Source: Xiphydria camelus (lineage: Eukaryota; Arthropoda; Insecta; Hymenoptera; Xiphydriidae). From it: DNA of 64,000 nt. Of this stretch, positions 55,533-64,000 are shown piece by piece (position 1 is the first letter of the stretch; each line of letters opens with the position of its first letter). The notes under the pieces were generated by a model. The model was not told where the DNA came from. It saw only the letters and a list, made by a program, of their open reading frames with translations, and ran no database searches. The stretch lies in contig OY783192.1 in the NCBI GenBank assembly GCA_963678675.1, positions 18,067,005 to 18,131,004 on the forward strand, in the 5' to 3' direction. The translations under genes were made by a program, and so were the position numbers.

Positions 55533-56033
55533 TAAGACTGGGGGGGCTGTTAAAATGTAAGAATGGTTTTAACGTATTTTTTGACTATTCATACGTGAAC
55601 TGCATAAAGAACAGATCGTCAACCCCTGCAGAATATGAGAATGCTTTTTCAAATGTCTATTTGATATAACTCTTACAGATATAAACTCTTTTTATATTTT
55701 CCTTTTTTATGAAAGGGATGAACACCGCGATCATGCCACGTTTGTTCTTTTGCCGTCGCACAGTGGGGTATTTGACTCGAAAACCTGGCCAAAAGTCCAA
55801 ATCACGAAATTCATGATAAGCATCACTTTTGTTACTTAACGACAATGGGACACCTCCTTCCACATATTTATTAAAGGAAGACTTATGCCGTTAATACTGT
55901 AAATACGCCTTCCACGTCAGTCGGAACTCGTCTGTTGTGCTAGTCGCTCGTTGCATTCTCGGCGTTAAAATTTCTAAATCGTGTTCTGTGCATTACTAAA
56001 CTGTAGTGTTTAATGTAAATTAAAAAAACACCC

Positions 56034-56910
56034 ATGGATTCTTCTAACGAAGGTATGTAGCTTATTTTGAATATATTACATAAAGGAATTTTGTTTATTT
56101 TCACTTAAATTTTTCCTTCTAAAGTCAAGAGTATTTTTCGGGCAATTTTTGACTAATATTTTAATTTACGATGTGATTTTAAGTACGAGTTAAACATAGT
56201 TAAGCTAAGCTGTTATGTGGACGCAATCTATGTACATTCTACTTATAATATCAAAAAGAAAATCTTCCGCCACTTTTCGCCCCTTTCCTTAAATAATCCA
56301 TTGATAAAACCGAGTAGGGGAGACCGGGGAGAGTTGAAACAGGAAGTTGGCTCCCCATTCTCATTATTTTCCATGCCAACGAGGGGCCCCAATTTCATGT
56401 ATCAACTCTCCCCGGTCTCCCAAGAAAAGAATCGCCGTGTGTTTTCGAACCCTTTTGATATGAATACTACGTTTTGTTTGTTCATAGATTATACTATAGA
56501 TTTATCACTACGCATGTCAAGAGAAGCTATGTTCAACATTATTAAGCAATGTGAACTAAGGGAAATCGATGAGAAACTGGAGTTTGCAGAGAAAAGGCTT
56601 GCAGATATCACTAAATGTCCCGAAGATAAAAACCAATTACTTCGTGACAGTTTAAAGTCGTTTAAACATCATTACAAACCAAAAGTTTTCCCGGGAATTC
56701 TCAAGGAAAAAGTGCAACGAGGATATCATGAATCGGGTTCTCTTAAGCTCCAATGTTTTCATAAGTTGTAACAGAAATAAAATTAACAGAAATAGGAAGC
56801 CACTTTCTGCTGAAGCATTGGAGTTTTTGCTACCGGATGGAGGTATTTCAACAAGTTCAGGTGAAACTGAAGATGAATACTATAACGAGGACGAATCTGA
56901 TTTTGAATAA
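56034..56910 (+). CDS. Candidate spliced gene of unknown function carried by the Transib-like element
   Basis: Exon 1 (56034-56052): ATG then five codons and one base (MDSSNE), followed by a GTATGT donor. The intron (about 435 bp, containing a 105-bp MITE) ends TTTGTTTGTTCATAG at 56487. Exon 2 continues in the same frame: DYTIDLSLRMSREAMFNIIK, QCELREIDEKLEFAEKRLAD, ITKCPEDKNQLLRDSLKSFK, HHYKPKVFPGI. The first frame stops at 56771; the next frame continues NRKPLSAEALEFLLPDGGIS and an acidic end EDEYYNEDESDFE, stop near 56910, so a second intron or a 1-bp shift is needed. The middle part is charged, probably helical. I do not recognise the family; it is not the Transib transposase core. It could be the element's own second gene or captured host sequence. 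Confidence 0.5.
56317..56421. mobile_element. 105-bp MITE in the candidate intron
   Basis: GGGGAGACCGGGGAGAGTTG and CAACTCTCCCCGGTCTCCC are inverted ends around a short AT-rich loop. No duplication could be read with confidence. It lies entirely within the proposed first intron. Confidence 0.7.
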
Positions 56911-57388
56911 TATATGTAACAATATCATTACAAACTTCAAAATTAAAGTGATAAAAAAGTTGAATAATTTGAAATTAAACTTAGGGATTAAAGAACCATA
57001 AATAAATTTGTATGTAAGCAAATGAATATGCAGGTAGATTCCCATAAATTTCTAAATTTATTTAATACTTTTTCTGGCCTAATCATTATTAAATTTGATA
57101 TTATTAAGATTTATTTAGCATCTTTCATGTCTGAATATTCTTTTTTGGTATTATAATTTCACATCCGATAAAAAAAAAACATGGTAATCCATCTTAAGTT
57201 TTAAGAGTTGCAACCCTTAAATATCGCTCCTTTATGGTTCTTTTAAATAAATAATAAATAATAAATCGTAAGTAACCTTAAAATAGCCATATAACATCAA
57301 ATATTAACATAAAACTTCGATTTGACAATGTTAAAGTCCGAAGATATTTTTGGCCAGGTTTTCGAGTCAAATACCCCACTGTGCGTCG

Positions 57389-57894
57389 GTGGCAGAACCG
57401 CCTAGAAAAATCGAAATGTATCTACATAGAGTTGAAGTTGCGAGTTTTGATCAACACAAATGTTGAACGTTTATGAATAATTAAAATATCAAATAATATA
57501 CTATCGAAAATGCTATTCTGCGAAATTTACATGGAAATAACGCGGTACGAAACGAGAGACGTCTCGATCATATAGAGCACGTGAAATAAGTAAGCTAGTG
57601 TCGGTTCGACGTTGGTACGCACTTTTCTTATTTTGCAGAAGTAGTGCCACTTCGGTGCTTTATTCGCCGAGTTCGAACGTAGGTAGTTGACAATGCTCAG
57701 ACGCTACGGCGGCCGCCATGTCGTGCCCTTCTTCAATTTATCAAGAAGCTACCAATAGAAAGCTAATTTTTTAAAACAATGTATCCTTTAGAAAAAAAAT
57801 CAAGGAATTCAATAATGTTTTTTCCAATTTTTGAAACGGGTCCATTTGCTAGATTTATTGAAAATAAGAATTTATTGCAAAATTATTTATTTAA
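57389..57894. other. No gene recognised
   Basis: Sequence between the Transib-like and piggyBac-like elements. A TTTTTCTAG on the minus strand (about 57395-57410) could be a splice acceptor for sequence that continues across the Transib target site, but no protein was recognised. Confidence 0.4.
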
Positions 57895-58290
57895 CCCTTC
57901 ACCACTCGCTATGAGCGCGGCGCCGCCGTTTTTAAATTTTAAGTGATTTCGTATATTTTTTACTATTAGAAAAATTCGAAAAAAATATAAATGCTTACTT
58001 TAAATATTTCTGAAACGGCCCGTGCCTATAATTTTTCAGAAAATACACTTGCGCAACTAAAAAAAAAGATAGTTGTCCGAGCGAACGGAAAAGCGGCGTC
58101 GAGCCGCCCAGTGCGAGTAGCTCTCCGACAAACGCTCGAGATACAGTGTTGCCACGACGCACTTACCTTCGTCTCCCGTTCAGGGCAAAGTAGCCGGTAA
58201 TGTGGCAACAGCGTGCTTCATTTAGCACGGTGGCTCGGCGCTCGCCATACGACCACTTAAGGTCGTAGGTTTCTAGCGAGTGACGAAGGG
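57895..58290. mobile_element. 396-bp piggyBac-like MITE with TTAA duplication
   Basis: Starts CCCTTCACCACTCGCTATGA and ends TTCTAGCGAGTGACGAAGGG; TTAA on both sides (57891-57894, 58291-58294). TTAA with CCC- ends is the piggyBac signature. No transposase. Confidence 0.78.
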
Positions 58291-58514
58291 TTAAAGGATT
58301 ATTTTTCTTTGCAAAATAAGAAATCCTACCCTCGGAACGTACTACTCCTTTTGAAGAAAATAATTCTAAAGCTTGTTTCTTTTACAATGATATTTTCGAA
58401 GATAGAAATCATTAAAAGTTCACGTACACGCGAGCATTCTTCAGATTTAAAACTACCGTATTTCCTTTAAATCATCAAGTTAAGGTAAACCAACAAATCC
58501 ATATTTTACATTTA

Positions 58515-58642
58515 GGGCCGGTTTTACCAACAGGTATAAACGCGGTATAGCGCTATACTGAGAATATAACCATAAGGCTTATTGCTGGTTATTCTCAGTA
58601 TAGCGCTATACCGCGTTTATACCGTGTTGGTAAAACCGGCTC
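58515..58642. mobile_element. 128-bp Harbinger-type MITE with TTA duplication
   Basis: Starts GGGCCGGTTTTACCAACAGG and ends TTGGTAAAACCGGCTC; TTA on both sides (58512-58514, 58643-58645). Almost a perfect hairpin (CGCGGTATAGCGCTATACTG and complement). The first 16 bases resemble the ends of the Harbinger element at 51473-52377, so it may be a derivative. Confidence 0.85.
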
Positions 58643-61600
58643 TTAGGGTACTAACCATTATATTTCAATTTCGTTAAAATCCGATAATATTTTTTTTGGA
58701 GGGTGTCCAGTTGGCATGGAACGCCTCATGCACATATTATGACATGATGTCATACTAGGCTAATTACACAGGCCTGCGATGAAAAAAATACAAGGGAAGT
58801 GACAACTGAACTTTATGTATTTTTTGGTGTTGATTTAAAAAAAAATAATAAGAAAGTTCTATCACGTCAAGTTTTCTTGAAAAATTCAAGTCTACTTGGA
58901 TTTTTATGAACATTTTCAACTTTCAAACTTTTGGTCGATAACTTATGTCATGTAACTTATATCTTAATAAAAACAAATTAAACTAGTATGTTGGTGATTT
59001 TTTTCTAGGAATTACACCATAAGTTGATGTATTTAAGTTTAAACCCAAGGGAACGTTCAGTTTTCCTCTCGACCAGAGGCGGCTCCTGCGATCTGGTAAC
59101 AGTGATTTTCATCCATTTAAACCTATACAAAATAATCGATTGTTAAAAAATTAATTTGCCTCACCAAGAATCGATTATTATTTTACAAAATATATTTTAA
59201 TAGATAAAAACCTCTGTTGTGCCAGATAGTATGCAAAATTGTTCGAGATAATTAATTTTCAAATAGGATTCTAGCAAAAATAGCGATATCGATTTTACAA
59301 AAAATTGTGACGTGATGGAAAAAAAATGGAGCTCATTTTAGAAATCAGCACACCAAATAACATAAAAATCAGCGAAAACTTCTCTTGTATTTTTCAAAAA
59401 CTTTAATTTCGCAGGCCTGTGTTATCCTTCTCTCATAATTCAATATAAGGCGCACATCGTTTCGGACTTCTTCCTCCTTTTTCCCCATGAAATCGTTTGC
59501 AGATGGCCTCTTATTCGACTCAATTAAATTAAATTCATTGTTCAAATACTTCATTTTGAAGCTTATTAAAAAATGTTTCCCGTTTGGATTATAATAATTA
59601 CAAATAAAAATGATTTAGAGATTTGCATGTATCTTACCTTATTAAGCTCCAAGGGACAGAATGGTTCTTCGCGTCAATTTTCTGTTCTCCATTTTTTGAT
59701 GTTTTCAATATTACTCCAGACAAATTGGAAGAAACTGAGTATCCTATTAAAAATACACAAACTACCAGTTGAAGTGCCATCCTCTGAACGATATGGGTAA
59801 ATGACTAATGAGAACAAATATCATGTTCTGTATATAAACTCGTAACCGTTTCCCAGAGGTGAACGATAGGATATATGTTGTCCATCTTCATTAGAACATC
59901 ACTCTCTTTTACGAACGTAGACAATGATGTACGCCTACTTACTCATCGCATTTTTCTCCACGAGAGAATTATAACTTTGCGTAGCTCTCTACAACATTTT
60001 TCAAAGTAAAAATACAACCAAATACATCTATCCATTTAACTCAAAGATTTATGAAAGTAATAATATTAAGAATATTATAAATGTCCGGTAATCTCTTTGT
60101 CTAATAAGATAACTTATTAGGACATCCTACTCTGACATTTTCAAAGAATTACATTTTTTGCTCTAATAAATAGGTTAAACCCTTGAGAAATGATATATAA
60201 AGTATTTTTAGAATTATAGTATTTGGAGCCAATTAAGAAATGGACAAGCATGTACTTTAGATGATTGAACTGATTGGGTAGATAGCGAAGTATATAGGTC
60301 CTTTCTTTTATTCGTTTTTGTGTACCATAGGTATAATATGTAGTAAATAGAATTTGAAAAATCTGTTAGAGCGTTGCGCAATGGAATTTATGCAATGCAA
60401 TAACGAAAGCCTCAAACTCTGTCACATGGCCATTTGTTCTAAAATGGATGCCCGGTAAGATGATATAGCATTATACGCGTTGGGGCTGAAATTTTCAACA
60501 AAAGCCACGCAAGTGTTCTCCAGATAATGCACGTTCTGAATTTGATCACTAAACCAAATGTACCCAATTGCAATATAGGTATGAAATATGAGACAAGACT
60601 TGCGTTTCAATTTGTGAAGCTCGTTCTTTTTAGGAATCTAAAGACGGCCTAATTGAGCAATGGAAAACTTAATCATCTCTTAAAAAAGCTTTGTATATAA
60701 AAGAAAGTTTACTGCTTGAAATTCGAATCGCCGATGAGTAGTAAGATATTTAAATTTAATGACTCTAATGGAAAGAAAAACTAGTTAACAAACTTTAATC
60801 AAGCCTTTATTAGAAGGATATTCTTGAGAACGACGTATGGTATATGATATGGTAGACTATTATTAATAAATGAACTTTAAGTTTGAAACATACATTTAGA
60901 GAAATAGTAGTTTGGACGTAATCGACTATTTCGTTGTTAATATTTTTCGATGAAGAATTATGAACAATAATAAGAATATAGATTTTGCGAAAACTTACGA
61001 TTTTCACTTTTACATTAACTTAAAAGAAAAGAAAGAGCTCAGCACGTCATAGCAAATATAATCTAATTAATGAACAAGATTTGCTTCTTTATTTCAGGCC
61101 AATCAGATTGACAAAATTAAGTATACCATCTATCTACATATGAAGAGCGACATTGTACGTAAAGGTATATAACTTCAATGTGTGTGTATGTGTGTGTTAT
61201 AAATATTTTTTGAATAAAATTTTCAAGCCATAGTTCTTAAGATTTGTATAAATAATTTGCCAAAAATAAATAGAATTATATTTCTAGTCTTCCCAAAATT
61301 AGTTACCAAAGTTAACACTATTTTAAAATTGATCACAGCAAGATTATTCTTCAAGGTTGGCTAAATCCATACATTGTTGTTAAATAATAAGAAGTATAAG
61401 TGACTAATGTGCTCAAATTTCCATTTCAGTTAACAGTAGTTTTAATAATTCTAAACAAAGATAAATAAATAAAAATTTTTTAATTTGGAGTAAAAAGTTC
61501 TCATTTTTACTTTAATGTTTCAAACGAGATTTTAGTTTCAAGTGTCGATATCTCGAAGTTCCTCGTTTTAAAATCAAATGTTCTCTTTACTTCGGGGTCA

Positions 61601-62089
61601 AAACATCTGCTGCCAGCTTACAGTCGCTAATTATTTGGAGTGAACCTTCAGAAAATTGCTCTAACTTGCTTCGCAAACTGAAATACACCGTTAGAGAAGT
61701 CTCGAAATTAGCGTCTATGTAGTATGAGAAGTATAACGATTCAAGAATTTACTGAGAAAAAGACACGGCTCCTATAACAAAATAAGGAATTGTTACGTGC
61801 ATGTCCCTCATTATAGCATTAACTGTTGTCATATGAGGAATACGTATTTCTCTAACAGTTATATAGTTTACTTGCTAATGTAACTATCTCAATATAGCTG
61901 AGGAAGCTATACGTATGGATACAGGAACTACGTATACACGTCTACGCTCGAAAAATCGATCATAAATAGCATTACTAGAGCAATATACTTATCTATCATA
62001 TAGAAAAACAAATTGAAACCGCTTGCTTTGACCGCTAGTGTGACCTATACAAATATCGGCAACGGTTTGTGAAACGTGGATCAATGGGT
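58643..62089. other. Long AT-rich stretch without recognised genes
   Basis: No repeat partners, terminal repeats or coding motifs were noticed in about 3.4 kb, the longest unique-looking part of the window. Small open frames (up to 75 residues) lack recognisable features. A short TG-rich microsatellite lies near 61180-61198. Confidence 0.5.
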
Positions 62090-62976
62090 ATTTTCCAAGT
62101 CGTGTTGCATCGATCTAAATAAATGATAGTCACTTGGGGTCAGGTCTAGAGAATAGGCTGGGTGCGGGAGAACTTCCCATTCAAGCTCTATCAATATTTC
62201 TTTCACGGCTTTAGCAACATGAGGCCGAGCGTTGTCGTGAAGAAGAATCAGTTTTCGGCGATTTCATCCAATATATGGTCGTTTTTGCATAAAATTATCA
62301 TTTGAACGATTCAATTGTTGTTGATAATATTCGGTAGTAATTGTTTCGTTTGGTTTCAACAGCTTATGAGAAACGACACCTTCCATATCCCACCAAATTG
62401 AAAGCATTATTTTATGACCGTAGATGTTTCATTTTGGTATCGAGGTTGATGGTTTACCAGGATCAACCCATGATTTTTTGGAGTTTCGGGTTATCAAAAT
62501 AGATCCATTTCTCATCACCGATTATGATAAGGTATAAAAAACTTTTCTTTTTATGCTTTGCAAGCAAAGAAATCAAGATGTTTAGACGATTAGCAATGGC
62601 ATTTTCGATCAATTCATGTAGCAGCCACTTTCCTTCTTTTTGAATTTTTCCCATGGCATATAAACGTTGTGAAATTATAGATTCGTATCGACTTCAAGCT
62701 GCTGAGCCAATTCTTTGAGCGTTTGAGTAAGGGTTTCTTCCAATTGAGCTTGCAGTTGTTCATCTTCGAACTTCTTTGTTTGACTTGGCCATTGTTTGTC
62801 GTGAATATCACAGTTTCCACTTTTGAAGCGACAAAACCAGTCTCTACATACTGTTTCTGATAGAGTAGATTCAGCATACATAAGTTTGCACAAGTAATTG
62901 ATGAGCTGCAGCAGCACATTATTTTTAAATCAAAGTAGTGTAGTACACATCGAAAAAACAACTCGTCGCGTTCCAT
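62090..62976 (-). pseudogene. mariner transposase relic, SETMAR-like type
   Basis: Minus strand. HTH_48-like N-terminus: MERDELFFRCVLHYFDLK, a frame change, then AESTLSETVCRDWFCRFKSG, KKFEDEQLQAQLEETLTQTL, KELAQQLEVDTNL. Then IQKEGKWLLHELIENAIANR, KKSFLYLIIIGDEKWIYFDN (first Asp), [40 protein letters not shown] (second Asp), [20 protein letters not shown] (third Asp). The C-terminus breaks up near 62100. DEKWIYxDNPK and HDNARPHVA are signatures of the SETMAR-related mariner group. Frameshifts make it inactive; TIRs were not located. Confidence 0.9.
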
Positions 62977-64000
62977 TTTCTTCGGTTATAGGCATAGAGT
63001 TATATTAACCAAAAAGGGCAGTTTAATGAATGAATCTTAATGGGAAATGTCCATGATTTAAAATGATACAAGAAGTATAAGTTGCTGCGCACGACATAAG
63101 TAGTTAGAGCCATCTACAGGAGAACAGTGGCTTTCAATGCAACCTCCTAATACTATGACTAGGAGGGGTTCAATGTATGTTCTATTTATATTAAAATAGA
63201 GATCCAACATTGAGCCTAAAATTAATAGTACAGTCAAATTAAACATGAAAAGGGGGTGAACGCTGCATCAAATCAGGCATTTTTGCTTCTTTCATATGTC
63301 ATTTATGATGAAAAAATAATGTTAAATCAAGTTTTCGACCTCGGCAGACGGTCGGGTCATTGTCAAAAATCAAGAAAATCTCGCCATTTTTTACATTTTT
63401 TCAGTTTTTGTCGATTTTGACCCGAAGGAATGGTTTTTCATGAAAAACCATCCGAATCATTTTTGAAGTAGATTAAGTTTACAATAATTTGAGATCTGAA
63501 CGGTTATTGTAGGTCTAATAGTTTTGGAGATACAGCTTTTCAAAATTTGGCCAACTTTTCAAGACACGATTTTTAGCAAAATTTCATCATTTTCAGAAGT
63601 ATTTATGTTTGTGAAGTTTTATTTCTATTACTTGCTAATTCATCGAGTTGGATTTTTCCATTGGCGTTTTTGCCGTTTATAATGGTTTTATTGGGACCCA
63701 AATCAGGACTTATAGGTAGAATAAGTCTAGATAATGTCCTATTATATTCTAATTTGCATAATAAATAATTCAAAGCGTATTTTACCTAGACTGTCCACCG
63801 TATGTTGCCAAAATGGAAATAAATTTCTCTTCTTTCAGATATTACCCCGAGGTTCATCGTGCGTGCCTCCCCTCCGCCCATCCGCTATAAACGTTGAAGG
63901 CCACACACCTGAAGCCTCGCCTGAAGCCCTTCCATATTCAGTTTCGAAGTGTTTGTAAGGTCGACTACGACGCCGAGTGTGGCCAATTGTACTCATTTAT
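62977..64000. other. No gene recognised; possible exon near the end
   Basis: AT-rich to about 63830. Then TTTCTCTTCTTTCAG (acceptor-like) precedes a GC-richer stretch, 63840-63990, open in one frame to a stop at 63956-63958 (PSAINVEGHTPEASPEALPY). It could be an exon of a gene extending beyond the window, but nothing identifies it. Confidence 0.3.

Larger units (their letters stand above)
55759..57383 (+). mobile_element. Transib-like element with RSS-like ends, copy 2
   Basis: Ends CACAGTGGGGTATTTGACTC and the exact complement ending GAGTCAAATACCCCACTGTG. CGTCG lies directly outside both ends (55754-55758, 57384-57388). Eleven bases after the CACAGTG heptamer is TCGAAAACC, 7 of 9 matching the RSS nonamer ACAAAAACC. 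The CGNCG duplication is a Transib hallmark. There is no Transib transposase; it carries a candidate spliced gene instead (56034-56910). Confidence 0.65.

Noticed and set aside
63734..63958. 74-residue open frame as a complete gene
   Set aside because: The upstream half is AT-rich with poor coding character; only the last part could be an exon, and no family was recognised.
1..64000. Bacterial or viral origin of the window
   Set aside because: No operons, ribosome-binding sites, capsid or envelope genes; the content is eukaryotic transposons with TA, TWA and TTAA duplications.

Overview
This window looks like a repeat-rich, AT-rich chromosomal stretch from an arthropod, probably an insect. 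I infer this from the mix of mariner, Tc1, PIF/Harbinger, Transib-like and piggyBac-like DNA transposons, one non-LTR retrotransposon and a solo LTR. There are no operons or ribosome-binding sites, splice-type signals occur, and microsatellites flank a 200-N assembly gap (43683-43882). I recognise no complete host protein-coding gene. Every protein I can name is a broken transposase or reverse transcriptase. Names come from motifs read by eye; no database search was run.

Layout. 1-4650: a foldback family (A), then a Tc1 element whose transposase was split by a 1.7-kb palindrome and by a 142-bp MITE with a TTA duplication. 5248-10008: a mariner holding a 2.4-kb element (itself holding a PIF/Harbinger element) and a 1.1-kb TA-flanked palindrome. 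10219-11258: a second Tc1-type transposase. 11531-26330: a maze of composite repeats (families A, D and BC), including a solo LTR with four look-alike stem-loops (13993-14787), a 3.4-kb foldback with a CTG duplication (15122-18501) and a 5-kb nested palindrome (19413-24620). 26674-37417: palindromes, a Transib-like element with 121-bp tandem repeats, nested MITEs and a piggyBac-like element. 37618-39229: a third Tc1. 39704-43616: third copies of the composite repeats. 45035-48001: a non-LTR retrotransposon inside a TA-flanked element. 48093-50008: another mariner broken by two palindromes. 51473-58642: Harbinger, piggyBac-like and Transib-like elements, one carrying a candidate spliced gene of unknown function. 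62090-62976: a SETMAR-type mariner transposase relic. The rest is featureless AT-rich sequence.

How it fits together. Insertion order can often be read directly, because target-site duplications (TA, TTA/TAA, TTAA, CTG, CGNCG, AAAT, TATT) survive and other copies in the window supply empty sites. The most unusual items are: four stem-loops in the solo LTR with the same 20-nt core but different, internally complementary outer stems; two elements with RSS-like CACAGTG ends and 5-bp CGNCG duplications, one with a phase-compatible split reading frame; and five TA-flanked long palindromes sharing CAGGGTG-type termini but not interiors. So many long inverted repeats could in principle make hairpin RNA; that is inference only.
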